DNA of 64,000 nucleotides from CAVWCQ01 sp963753545 (GTDB lineage: Bacteria; Chloroflexota; Anaerolineae; Aggregatilineales; Aggregatilineaceae), in NCBI GenBank assembly GCA_963753545.1, contig CAVWCQ010000011.1:1-64000 (forward strand), written 5' to 3'. The translations under genes were made by a program, and so were the position numbers. A model generated the notes under the pieces. The model saw only the letters and a list, made by a program, of their open reading frames with translations. It was not told the DNA's origin and did not search any database. Positions within the stretch are counted from its first letter, which is position 1; each line of letters starts with the position of its first letter. Positions 40,016 through 51,571 of this stretch are shown in pieces.

Positions 40016-41800
40016 TTACTGGTCGCTGATCGGCAGTGAGGTTACGTCGCCCTGTATCGTGCGATACCAGGCACCATAGGACCAGCCGACCACGTCGCCT
40101 AACTTGACTTTCCACCACAGCAGGTTGGTGCTGCGGCCCAGGACCTGCACTTCGGTCCCCCATACTGCCCTGGCAATCTTCGGATACTGGAAGCCAGGGC
40201 CGCTGCGGATGCGCATGTTGCCATACGCCGTCGCGATGACGCCTGTCGTAGGCGGCGCGGGCGGGTATACCGGCTGCGTGCCATCCAGATAGGGCAGCAT
40301 ATCAAACGTCCCCGTTATGAGCCGGATCCACGGCGCATAGGCCCAGCCGATCAGACCGTTAAAATTGACCTGATACCAACTGTGCCCACCGTCGCGCCCC
40401 AGGATATCAACATTGGTGCCCCACGGCATCAGTCCAACCTGCGGATAGCGGGTTCCGGGGCCGCTGCGCACGCGCAGATTGCCCATGACCATCCCACGCA
40501 CGCCTGTTGGCTGGCCGACTACGGGGGCTGTCGGGGTAACAGTCGCTCCGGCAACGACGGTCACCGTTCCAGTTACGACAGGCAGAATGGCTATGGGGCC
40601 GTTCAGGGCGACATACTGCGCCATGACCCAGCCAAGCTGTCCACCCATGTTGAGTTGAACCCACTGCGAGTCCGCGCTGCGACCTGATACCGGGTACGAT
40701 GCGCCCTTTTTGATCTGGACAATCACCTGGGCTGCCGGATCGGGAGCGGCGCGCACGTTCAGCACGTTCACATTTACAATCGCCGTGATACCAGTGATGG
40801 CGGGGGTCGCAGTCGCCGAGATAGTACCGCCGCCGGATGATCCACCGGGAATAACGCCGTTGCTCGGAATGGCGACCACGGGATTCTGACTGTAGGGGGG
40901 AGTCCAGGTCAGGTAGACAAATGCGGACGACGACATTTCCCGGTATTCCAGCCTAAAGGTATGCCCGCCGTTGAGCAGCGTGACATCGGCCTGGAACACC
41001 TGATTTTCAAAGCCGCCCCAGTGATCCATGATCAAGGCCTGGTCTACATAGAAACGGAAAGCATCGTCCGATTTAGCATAAAAGGTGTAAACGCCCTCTG
41101 GCATATCAGTGGGCACGGTGACAGTACGGGTAAAGCGTGCCGAGAAGTTGTCGGGAGGAACCGCGCCACCTGGGGATCCGGCACCCCAGTTGATATTCAG
41201 GCCACTGGCCGGATACGAATTGACAAAAATTGGCGAACCTGCCAGATCGATGCCAGAGAAAAATTCCGCGTACCAGGGTGCGCCCGTTCCGGTTCCTGTC
41301 TGCGGAAGCGAACCGGAAGCAATCGCCCAGTTGAAGGTGATAGTCGATTTAAAGGTGACATCGAACATTTCCACTACAACGGTATGGTTTCCATCGGTCG
41401 GAAAAGTGTAGTCCTGCTGGAGCGTGCGGACGCTGCCGCCCTGCCACGAATTGATCACCGGGATGCCATCAATTATCGCTCGCCCGCCATCATCCACCAT
41501 CATGGTAAAACGATAGGTTCCCGCGGTGAAAAATGCCGTCGTCGAAAAACGGACGGAGAAGCCATCTATAGGAGCGCTGGCCGGTTCACCACCGGAAATA
41601 ATCGGCGCACCCTGCCCCCACATATAGTTAATGGCGCTGGTCGTTCCACTCCAGATTTGATTGGCCAGGTTACTATCACTGAACACCTGGACGTTCCAGG
41701 TTACGGCCTGTGCGTTTGTTTGCGACGGTGTGGACGTCAGGCCCGCGACAAGCGAAACTGCCACTGCCACCATCATCAGCCAACGGGCAAACGCTTTCAT
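40016..41800 (-). CDS. Secreted PA14 and SH3b repeat protein
   Basis: The 594-residue protein begins with a signal peptide (WLMMVAVAVSLVAGLTST). Two PA14-like beta-barrel domains follow (about residues 30-155 and 165-300; motifs GTYRFTMMVDDGGRAIIDG and GVYTFYAKSDDAFRFYVDQA), then a Ser/Gly/Thr linker. Three bacterial SH3 repeats come last (NVLNVRAAPDPAAQV, NLRVRSGPGTRYPQVG, NMRIRSGPGFQYPKIA). These modules bind carbohydrate or peptidoglycan, so the protein is probably a cell-envelope or matrix component. GAGGAAGGATT precedes ATG 41800. Frame intact. Confidence 0.82.
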   Translation of the reverse strand: MKAFARWLMMVAVAVSLVAGLTSTPSQTNAQAVTWNVQVFSDSNLANQIWSGTTSAINYMWGQGAPIISGGEPASAPIDGFSVRFSTTAFFTAGTYRFTMMVDDGGRAIIDGIPVINSWQGGSVRTLQQDYTFPTDGNHTVVVEMFDVTFKSTITFNWAIASGSLPQTGTGTGAPWYAEFFSGIDLAGSPIFVNSYPASGLNINWGAGSPGGAVPPDNFSARFTRTVTVPTDMPEGVYTFYAKSDDAFRFYVDQALIMDHWGGFENQVFQADVTLLNGGHTFRLEYREMSSSAFVYLTWTPPYSQNPVVAIPSNGVIPGGSSGGGTISATATPAITGITAIVNVNVLNVRAAPDPAAQVIVQIKKGASYPVSGRSADSQWVQLNMGGQLGWVMAQYVALNGPIAILPVVTGTVTVVAGATVTPTAPVVGQPTGVRGMVMGNLRVRSGPGTRYPQVGLMPWGTNVDILGRDGGHSWYQVNFNGLIGWAYAPWIRLITGTFDMLPYLDGTQPVYPPAPPTTGVIATAYGNMRIRSGPGFQYPKIARAVWGTEVQVLGRSTNLLWWKVKLGDVVGWSYGAWYRTIQGDVTSLPISDQ

Positions 41801-41957
41801 AATCCTTCCTCTTTTCAAAAACTGTGCAGCACGCCCCACATATGCGCTGAACCCCTGTGACTTGTGGACGTGCCCGGTCAAACTGCGCGTGAGGTTAATC
41901 CATTAAGCGGCACACAATGATAACTGTTAAGTAGTTTAACACGGTTTCGAGAAACAC

Positions 41958-41992
41958 GCTTTGCCCGATCAGTACCACCGGTCGGGCAAAGC
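41958..41992 (-). terminator. Terminator of the sensory operon
   Basis: GCTTTGCCCGA and TCGGGCAAAGC pair perfectly around 13 bases, 41 bases past the last receiver gene. The minus-strand side continues GTGTTTC, so a T-rich tail is modest. Confidence 0.6.
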
Positions 41993-42032
41993 AGGTTCAT
42001 CATATAGGGATGGTACAAAGGTACGGTGGTGT

Positions 42033-42401
42033 TTATACGCCTATGAACTTGTGAATGATGTCCACCAGATCGCTCGTGCTGATCGGTTTGGGCAGGTAAT
42101 CGTCACAGCCCGCCGCAATAAACCGCTCCCTATCGCCGCGCATCGCGTTTGCAGTCAAGGCGATGACAGGGATAACCGCGGTGCGCTCATAAGCCTTAAT
42201 GCGCTGCGTCGCTTCAACGCCGTCGATACCCGGCAGACTGATATCCATCAGAATGAGATCGGGCATCTCTTTACCCGCTAATTCGACACCTGTCAGCCCA
42301 TCGTCGGCCTCAAGCACCTCATATCCCTTGGCTGTCAGGATTTTACTCACAAGGCGCTTATTCTGAAAATTATCTTCAATATACAGAATCCGTTTTGACA
42401 T
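42033..42401 (-). CDS. Single-domain response regulator (CheY-like)
   Basis: The 122-residue receiver starts MSKRILYIEDNFQNKRLVSK, with the acceptor Asp in LILMDISLPGIDG, Thr in VIALTANAM and Lys in YLPKPIST. The acidic pair is ED. The D-I-S-L-P-G-I-D-G form is common in receivers that accept phosphate from hybrid kinases. There is no output domain. It is the last gene of the minus-strand sensory operon, 31 bases after the preceding receiver gene. Confidence 0.88.
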   Translation of the reverse strand: MSKRILYIEDNFQNKRLVSKILTAKGYEVLEADDGLTGVELAGKEMPDLILMDISLPGIDGVEATQRIKAYERTAVIPVIALTANAMRGDRERFIAAGCDDYLPKPISTSDLVDIIHKFIGV

Positions 42402-42432
42402 ACGCCCGATACTCCCGCCCAAGCGGTTCCTC

Positions 42433-42798
42433 TCAGCCCTTCAAATAGGTCTCAACTTGCGATGGAAACACACGTGTATCAATCGGCTTGGGAATGAACC
42501 CGTTACAGCCAAAAGCAAGCGCCAGTCTCCGTGCAATTGTATCCGATTTAGCGGTTACAGCAATGATAGGCACTTTAGCCACACTTGGACGAGAGCGCAG
42601 CATGGTTGCTACGACTTTCCCGTCGAGATCCGGCAGGTCCATATCGAGCAGGATCAGATCGATCGGCTGATCTTCCGTAAGCTGCAAGCCGCCCAATGCT
42701 GTCGATGAGTGAATGATATGATGACCCAGGGGCTGCATGATCTTTTTAACCAACCGCACGAAATTTCCATCGTCTTCAATCATCAAAATCGTTGCCAT
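42433..42798 (-). CDS. Single-domain response regulator
   Basis: The 121-residue receiver has MATILMIEDDGNFVRLVKKI, the acceptor Asp in LILLDMDLPDLDG, Thr in IIAVTAKSD and Lys in FIPKPIDT. It has no output domain. It lies 26 bases beyond the PLP-receiver fusion and just before another stand-alone receiver, so four receivers are clustered behind one histidine kinase. It may serve as a phosphate sink or an adaptor. Frame intact. Confidence 0.87.
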   Translation of the reverse strand: MATILMIEDDGNFVRLVKKIMQPLGHHIIHSSTALGGLQLTEDQPIDLILLDMDLPDLDGKVVATMLRSRPSVAKVPIIAVTAKSDTIARRLALAFGCNGFIPKPIDTRVFPSQVETYLKG

Positions 42799-42824
42799 TG
42801 GGCCTCACTCAACCCCCAACTCGA

Positions 42825-44974
42825 TTATTCGTCGCTGAGGGTTTCATTGACATAATCAACCAGCGCCCGGCGGTCCAGATTTGCTTTTTCGAAGAGTGAG
42901 ATAATTTTGCCCAGCAGTTTTTCTCGCTCTGCCGACTGGATATCTTTGGCCGTGAGCACCACGATTGGAATATCGCGCGTTTTTTCGTCGGCCTTCAGCC
43001 GCTCAATTAATTCTTCGCCAGAAATGTCAGGCAGCATCAGGTCGAGCACCAGCAGATCATATTTTTGCTGAGCCAGCATACTCAGCGCAATCGTGCCGCT
43101 GGCAGCTTCGTGCACCTTATAGCGCCCGGTTGCTTCCAACAGGCGGCGGATCAGGCGGGAATCACGCGGGTCATCGTCAACAACCAGGATATCACGCGGG
43201 GGGCGAGGTTCGACAACAGCCTGGGCAATTGCTTCCTTAGAAGCAGCGACAACCTTACCCTGGCTGGCTTCGGCCAGTGGATCGTCAGAAGCATTCACCG
43301 GATCGCCGCCCAATGTCCGCACGACATGATCGACCAGTTCGCGGGTGTTAAAGCTGCCCTTTTGCCACAGCGACTCAACACGCCCTTCCAGCCGCGCCCG
43401 GTCTGCCGCCGTCAGCGCCTTGGCGGAGACGACCACTACCGGGATATTCACCACTTCGGCATCCGTCTTAAACGCTTCGAGCAGGGTGAAGCCATCCAGA
43501 TCGGGCATCGTCAGGTCCATCACAATCAGATCGGGTTTGCGCTGGCGAACCAGATCCAGCCCATCGAGCGGATTATTCACTTCGAATACGCGGTAATTTT
43601 TGTGCGCTTGCAGCAGGCGGCGGATCAGGCGGCTGTCTTGCGGATTGTCATCAATCACGACAACCGTTGTCACCTGCTCATCAAGGCGTTCCAGGGCCGC
43701 GCCCAGCCCTTCTTCAAGCTGGGTATGGTTGGCACTGCCGCCCTTCTCGCCAAACTGAAGATCGAGCACATACTGATCTTCGAGGATGTGCTTTTCCGCC
43801 GGGAAGGTGTGTCCTGAACAGTTCACGATTACGGTTTCGTCCGGGCCGATCACCTTACTTTCGACCAGCTTCTGCATTCCGGCAAAAGCCACGGCGGCGG
43901 CAGGTTCCATGCTGTAGCCTTCAACACGAGCCAATAGCCGCATGGCCCGGAATGCTTCGCCATCCGAGGCGGTGATCATCGTTCCGCCCGTCTCGCGACA
44001 AGCCGCGCGGAGCAGGGAGTAGGATCGTCCAGGGCTGCCAGTCGCCAGCACTGCAATGCGCGTATGCGGCACAACGGGATCAGCGTTTTCCATATTGAAG
44101 CGCCACGCTGTCACCATCGGAGCGCAGCCTTCCGCCTGGATGATCGCCATTTTGGGCAGACGATCAATCAGGCCCATCGGCGAGCAGTTCTTTGAAACCC
44201 TTCCAGACGCCCAACGGTCCAATGCCGCCACTGACGGCCTGCACATACCAATCGGGTACGCGCCATTTGCCCGCCTCGGTAGGAACCAGCCGGGCAAGCT
44301 GCTCAGCGATTTCGAAAGCGACAGTCTTAAACCCTTCACGCCCCGGGATCAGACTCGGCCCCGGCATCATAATAGAGATTGCGCCGCGCCGCGAAGTCTT
44401 GAGCGACCTTTTTCGCCTGATCATATGTGCCGGTGATTTTGACCACCTCGGCCCCATAAAGAGCCAGTTCGCGCAGTTTTTCGTTCGGGAACGGTGCTGG
44501 TCAGGAAGATCCACAGCCGGATACCCGCCCGCGCACAGAACGCGGCATAGGCGGCGGCTTTATTGCCTGTTGAGGCCAGCACACATTCGCGGATACCGCG
44601 CTCTTGCAGGTGGGTGATGGTCACCGAACCCTGGCGATCTTTGAAACTCCCGGTAGGGGACTGCCGCTCATCTTTGATGTAGATATGTTCATGATTAACT
44701 TCGCGGCCCAATCCTACCGCATGGGTGAGCGGGATCCAGCCCTCCCCCATCGACACGATCATGTCGGGGCGTGTGATCGGCAGCAGTTCCAGTAGCGCCA
44801 GATGGTCGTGTCGCGCAGGTGCAGCCCGGCTTTCCAGACAGGCGCGGCCTCCTCATAATCGTATTTGACATCCAGCCATACCGATCCACACGCCGAACAC
44901 TTCGACGGCAGCGGCTCAAACGGCATCGACTGTCCGCAGTCCATACAAACCACTGATTTCATCAGCGTGGGCAT
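42825..44974 (-). CDS. Threonine-synthase-like PLP domain fused to two receiver domains
   Basis: This protein of about 716 residues joins two unrelated folds. Residues 1-430 follow threonine synthase: zinc ribbon CMDCGQSMPFEPLPSKCSAC, PLP lysine in RQSPTGSFKDRQGSVT, LASTGNKAAAYAAF, and the C-terminal SMEPAAAVAFAGMQKL. Receiver 1 (VVVIDDNPQDSRLIRRLLQA, acceptor Asp in LIVMDLTMPDLDG) and receiver 2 (ILVVDDDPRDSRLIRRLLEA, LLVLDLMLPDISG) follow. Frames join near 44760 (a lost G in GGG), 44480, 44350 and 44190, all within the PLP domain. The second half of the PLP domain and both receivers are in one unbroken frame, so the fusion itself is real. GGATTAGGAACG precedes ATG 44974. Catalysis may be controlled by phosphorylation. 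Confidence 0.8.
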
Positions 44975-45056
44975 CGTTCCTAATCCTTCGTTAAGCATTT
45001 TGAAAATCAGTCCCCCCGCCAACGACTTCGGCGGAGGGACCGACGCGCCATCATCG

Positions 45057-48000
45057 TTATTCTTCTGTCGCGGCTGGGATGGTGAAGATGAAAGCCGATC
45101 CAACACCGACTTCACTTTCCACCCAGATATCCCCATTATGCATCTGAACCAACTGGCGCGTAATGGCAAGGCCGAGACCTGTACCACCGACGCGGCGTGT
45201 CGCCGACTGGTCAACCTGGCGGAAACGCTCGAAGATCAGCGGCAGATGTTCCTGCTTGATGCCGATACCTGTATCAATCACGGCAACCGCCAGCATAGCC
45301 GGGTTCTCGTCGTATGGCCTCACCTGAACGGTGATGCTGCCGTCCTGCGTAAACTTGATGGCGTTGGTCAGCAGGTTGCTGATCACCTGACGCAGACGCA
45401 GCGGATCGGCCTGGACCTTTGGCGTTCCTTCGGGAACATCGATTACCAGTTCGACCTCTTTACCCTTGAGCAGAACCCGCGAGGTATTCGTCAGTTCGTG
45501 GACAAAGGACCGGAGGTCGACGGGCTCGGTGATCATGTCCATCTGGCCAGCTTCGATCTTCGCCAGATCAAGGATGTCATTAATCAGGTTGAGCAAATGT
45601 TTACCGCTGCCATGAATGGCAACAACATCTTCCTGCATTTCGTCCGTCAGATCGCCATCGATGCCATCCAGCAGCACTTCGGCATAACCGATGATCGAGT
45701 TCAACGGCGTTCGCAATTCGTGGCTCATGCTTGCCAGGAATTCACTCTTCAGCCGGTCCACTTCACGGAGCTGCTGAGTGCATTTCGACCTGCTCCATGA
45801 ACATGTAGGCGTTTTGCAGCGCCGCTCCCACCTGGAAGGAAACACTTTGAACCAGGCGGACATCACCTTCCTCGAAGACGCGCGAGCCGCGTGTATCCGA
45901 GAGAATGAATAAACCAAGCACCGAATCGGCAACCAGGATGGGGACCATCAGAGACGACGTAAAGCCCAACTGCTTGGCGAGATCGTATGCTCCCTCTGCC
46001 GAGCTGAAGATATCCGGCTCAGCCAACACGATGCGCTCCCGAACCACACGCGCTGCCTCTGGACTGGCATCAACCGGCATGACCAACCCTTCAGTCTGTT
46101 CGCTGACAGGACCAGTCGCGCCGATTCTGCTAAGCATGTCACTATTCCGGTCAAAACGGAAAATAGCCACTTCGGGTACATCCAGCAGCATCGATACACC
46201 GGACGCTGCCGCGTTTGCAATCGCTTCCGGTTCCAACGACTCAGACAGACGTTGGCCAAGTTCATACAGCCAGGCGCGGCGTTCCGCCTCAATCTGGACT
46301 TCACTAAACAACTGAGCGTTCTGAACAGACACGGCAATCTGGGCAGCCAGCGTACCCAGTACGCGGGCGTCTTCTTCGGAGAAGCGTCCCTTTTCACTGG
46401 CTTGCACGTCCAAAACACCCAACATTTGTTCGCCAGCCATCAGGGGGATCGCCAGTTCGGACTGCGTTTGCGGCAGCAGCGGGTTGGGCAAGAAGTCGGG
46501 CACGCTGCGCACGTTGTTCACACTCACGCTGTGCCGGTCACGGAAAGCGCGAGCCACGAGGCTGCGTTCGTGCGAGGCGGCGATGCGGTGCCCGGCGGCA
46601 ACCATCTGACGTCCGGCTTCACCCGCTCCTGCGGCCAACACAAGATTCTCGCTAGTCTGATCGAGCAGGTAAACGTGAGCGTGGTAAAGCCCAAACCGCT
46701 CCGTTACCAGATCGATACTGTCCAGAGCAGTTGATCAACTTCCAGAATGGTTGTCACCTGCGCGCCTACTTCGGCCACCGTCCGCAGTTCAACAGCACGG
46801 CGGCGAATTTCTGCTTCGGCACGATTGCGGTCCGTCACATCCAGCATCACGCCGACCAGACCAGCGACTTCGCCACTGGCGTCCAGGAACGGAGCACGGT
46901 TGAAGACCACATCACGCAAGGAACCATCGGCAAAGGAAATACTGGCCTCGTAAACCTGGAGAGCTGGTTCACGGAAGAGTTCAATGTCTTTTTGGTTATA
47001 AACTTCGGCCTGTTCCAGGGGGAAAATTTCATTGGCCGTTTTGCCGATGATGTCCCTGGTCGGAAGGCCCACAAACTCGGAGAAGGAGCGGTTGCAGCCG
47101 AGATAAGCCCCGTTTGTACTCTTATAGAAGACCGGGTTAGGAATGTTGTCAATCAGGTTTTGCAGGAAGGCAAATTGCCCTTCAAGGGCTCTTTCTGTCT
47201 CCTGGACCTGAGCATAAGCGCGGGCGTTGCTGATGGCGGCTGCCGCCTGGTCAGCAAAAGCTTGCAGTCGAGCCGCACTATCCGGAGTAAAGGCCCCCGG
47301 CGTGGCGCTGTCAAGGTCCAGGAACCCGATGACTTCACCTTCTGCCTGGATGGGCGCGACGATGTGTGAACGGATCCATGCCGATTTTGGCGAAACTATC
47401 CATCCAGGGTAAAGCGCCGTATCAGAGATGATGAACGGCTGCCGGGTGCGGATGATTTCCTGCATGTGCGGAATCTGGCTGATATCAAACCGCAGCGCGA
47501 GCAGTGATTCCGCCAGATCTTCGGGATAGCCCCAACTGCGCACAATGCGCGCCATGCTGCCGTCAATCAACATGATGTCCGATGCATCGTGCGGCACCAC
47601 GCGCCGGGCATAGAGCAGAATTTGTTCAAGCACCTCTTCAAACTTGAGGGTGCCGCTGATGGCGGCAGCGGTCGCGCGCAGAGCATCGGATAGTTCACGT
47701 TCTTCACGTTCCGAAGCGAATGAGCGTGCGTTTTGTACCGCAATTGCAATCTGTGCGGTCAGCGTTTCGAGCACGCGGGCGTCTTCTTCGGAGAAACGAT
47801 CTGCTTGCGATGCCTGCACGTCGAGCACACCAATTACCTGCTCACCAACGACCATAGGAATAGCCAGCTCGGATCGCGTCAGAGGCAGCAGTGGGTTCGG
47901 CAAAAAGTCGGGCACATGGCGCACATTGTTGACGCTCACACTCTGCCGTTCACGAGCGGCCCGCGCCACCAGACTGCGTTCGTGCGAGGCTGAGATGCGG

Positions 48001-51000
48001 TGCCCGGCAGCAACCATCTGTTGTCCGGCTTCACCTGCACCCGCCGCTAGAACGAGGTCATCGCCTGTTTCATCGAGCAGGTAGATATGAGCATGGTAGA
48101 CATCAAAGCGATCTTTTGCCAGATTCGCTACGGTCCACAGCAGTTCATCCGCATCGAGGATGGTTGTCACCTGCGCGCCTACTTCAGCCACCGCTTGCAG
48201 TTGGATCGCGCGGCGGCGGATTTCAGCCTCAGCGCGTTTACGGGCAGTGATGTCTGTCGCCATGATAGCCGCTGCTTCTGGCTGGTTGTTCTCATCTGTG
48301 AGAACGAAGATAGATTCTTCGATTGGGATCAACCGATCGTCACCGCCGCGAATGCGAGATTCACCGCGCCAGATACCAAGCTGAAGGGCCTGCGGGAAGC
48401 CGTCTCGCAAAAGCACTTCCATGTCTTCCGGCGCATACCATTCTGCCATATCCCTGTTAATGACATCGGTGACTGAACTCGCAGCCGAGCATACGCAACC
48501 CAGCCGGGTTCATATAGAGAATTTTGCCTTCGATGTTCGTTAGCGCGATCAAGCTGTCCGAGTTTTCGATAATGGATAGGCGCTGCGAACTTTCAGAGAA
48601 CAGCCGCGCGTTTTGTACGGCGACCGCGATCTGCGAGGCCAGGGTGCCCAGCACGCGGGCATCTTCTTCGCTGAAGCGGTCCACCTCGGCAGCCTGAACG
48701 TCGGCCACACCAATGACGGTATTACCAACCAGCAACGGGATTGCCATTTCAGAACGTGTTTGCGGTAGCAGCGGGTTGGGCAGGAAGTCGGGCACGGCGC
48801 GCACATCGTTTACAATGACACTCTGCCGTTCACGGGCAGCACGGGCCACCAGGCTGCGTTCATGCGAAGCTGAAATTCGGTGCCCGGAGGCAACCATCTG
48901 ACGCCCCGCCTCACCCGCGCCTGCTGCCAGCAGCAGATACTCACTGGAGGAGTCCAACAAGTAGACATGCGCGTGATAGAGATGGAACTGATCTTTGACG
49001 AGGTTAGCCACTGTTTGCAGCAGTTGATCAACATCGAGGATCGTTGTGACCTGCGCGCCTACCTGGGCAACCGTTTGCAGTTCGGCTGCAAATCGCTGTG
49101 CTTCAGTAAACAGACGGCGGTTTTCGATCAGCGCGCCTAGCTGCGGGCCAAGCACGTTGTAGAGAAGCTGTTCATCCTGGCTTAACACATGTGGTTCTGT
49201 CCAGCTCAGGGCCAGCATCCCTACCCAACTGTCTCGGAAGGAAACAGGAATGATAGCCATCGCGCCAACACCACGATCCTGGAACAGGCGCAGCCCGCGT
49301 TCATCGACCAGGGGGTGCTCTGGGTTGCGAGTATCTGGAATAACCTGAATTTGGTGTACGTCAGCCGTTAGCAAGCTTCCTAAGGGCGATTCGGCCAGAC
49401 TGAGCCGCGCGCCGACAGGGATAAAGGGCATTTCAACAGACTGCGTGTGAGCCGCTACTTCAACAGCTTCGGGTTTGCCTGTGTTGTCCGTAAAGACATA
49501 AAACAGAGTTGCGTCGCAGGGAGAGCTTTTGAGAGCAGGAGCCGCCGCAACATTAAGCAGATCGTCGGGGGTAGCTGCTGCAATTAACATCCGGCTGGCA
49601 TTATAGAGCGTCTGCGTCTGCTGCAGCGAGTACTGCGTTTCGTCAAAAGCACGGAACTGCTCGACAGCCAGCGCTACACGGTCCGCCACATCTTCAACCA
49701 GTTGCAGTTCTTCGGGTGTCAGCTTGCGGTCACTCAGTTCAGGGAACTGGATCGCGCCAATCGACTGCCCATGGAGGGAAATCGGTTGCGCAATCAGATG
49801 ATTACCGTTCGCTGCCTGCGGCTGGCGCTCTTCGACGCGAGTCAGATCGTACTGATAGCTGATACACTCACCTTGACCAGCGCGCCCCAGGTAGCTCTGC
49901 CAGCCTTCACGCAGCAGACGCTGTGTCACCATGTCGGCTCGTTCGGCAGCGTGCGTCGCCTCTGCATAAGCCTGCGAACTACGAAGAGCCGCAGCCAGTT
50001 GGTTCGCCATCGCCTGGAATACCGGCAGATTGTCTTCGTTAAACGTTTCTGCCTGAGCCGCCTGCATGTCCAACACGCCGATGATTTGATCACCGACAAC
50101 CAGCGGAATGGCGACTTCGGAACGGGTATCGGGCAGCAGCGGGTTCGGCATGTGGACCTTGCTGGCTGTTGTGTCCGCCACCAGGACCGGGCGGCCCATC
50201 TGCACCGCACGGGCCACGATAGAGGTTTGGCCGAGTGCCAGTTTGTGCCCAAACTTCATAAGCTGCTGGCCCACTTCACCTGTACCGGCGTGCAGCACTG
50301 CATACTGTTTCACATCGTCCAGCAGGAACACCTGAGTGTAATACAGACTGAAGCGGTCACGGATAAACTCCGTGACGCGAGGCAGCAGTTCTTCCTGCAG
50401 ATAAATACGGGAAGCCAATTGGCCCACTTCAACTGTCAGGAACAGGTCTTCCGTGCGGTTGGCAACACGCTGCTCCAGCGAGGCGACCAGTTCCTGAAGC
50501 TGTGAGACCAGTGTATTAAAGGCGCGCCCTAACTCACCAATCTCGTCCTGGCGCTTGACGTTCGTTCGTGCTGATAGATCGCCTTTTTCAGCCTGACGAG
50601 CCTTCTGGGTCAGATCGGTAATCGAGCGAGTGATGGAACGAGAGAGGAAATAGCCCAAGAGCAAAGCAATCAGGGCCGCCAGCAGAGCAATCAGGGCACT
50701 CAACAACTGCATCTGCCCCGAAGCTGCGAACGCTTCAGAAATCGGGCGTTCGGCCACCAAAATCCAGTTGGGGCCTTTAATCTGATAGGCACTGCCCAGC
50801 ACCTGACCAGAAATTGGGCTGTCGTACCGATCAACAGATTGTTCACCCGCTAAGGCGTCACGTACAGGCTGCAGTTTGACGAAATCCAACTGCTGGCCAA
50901 TACGATTGGCATCCTGAGTGACCAGCAGCGTGCCGCTGCCGTCGATGAGATAGGCATAACCCTCATCGCCGATTTTCATGTCGCGGATCGATGCCCAGGA

Positions 51001-51571
51001 CTGCGACAAGTCGATATTGGCGGCGACGACTCCGACCACTGATCCGTTGTCAAGAACAGGGACCGACAGGGTAATCTGCGGCTGGCCTTCTTCGAAGCGT
51101 ACGAGACTGTAGTATGCTCGGCCATATCCCAGGCGTTCCGCGCGGAAGAAATATTCGACTTCGCGCCGGTTCTCCAACCAGTCGCCAGGAACGGGCGCTC
51201 CGTGCTCCACACGAGCAATTTCCTGTCCAGTGGAGTTCCATTATCCAGATGGACTGGAAAATAGTCTTCTCTGTTGACGTTTCCTGAAGCAGCCCATTGA
51301 GCTGATATGGTGCCAGGTGGTAGTCGAACCAGAACTGGCCGACCTCTTCCAGGTCTTCACGGGTCGCGTCGATAAAGGTCGCCACCTCGCGGGCAGCAAT
51401 TTGGGTTGTGTCTTGCTGCCGCGCTTCAATTTCGCGGCTGAAAATACGACCAGTGTTGATCGTACTCACGGTCACGAGCACAACTATAGGCGGAATGATG
51501 GCCATGACAAAGGCCAGGATCAAACGCCGGTTTAGTCGTTTTCGCCAGAAGAAAACCTGTTCTAGTTTCAT
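45057..51571 (-). CDS. Giant multi-GAF/PAS sensor histidine kinase (about 2,170 residues), frame broken at four points
   Basis: Order of domains: membrane helix (LILAFVMAIIPPIVVLVTVS), dCache-type periplasmic sensor, second helix, HAMP. GAF, a degenerate GAF, GAF, GAF, PAS, GAF, GAF, PAS, GAF and GAF follow, then HisKA (FLASMSHELRTPLNSIIGYA) and HATPase_c (NLLTNAIKFTQDG, DTGIGIKQE, GGTGLGLAITRQ). Several GAF units share nearly the same text (SHERSLVARAARERQSV, PDFLPNPLLPQTRSE), evidence of recent internal duplication. One-base shifts occur near 51225, 48470, 46700 and 45780, each inside a domain, so this is one gene. No receiver or DNA-binding domain is attached; the following genes supply receivers. 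Its ATG overlaps the stop of a binding-protein gene. Confidence 0.82.
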
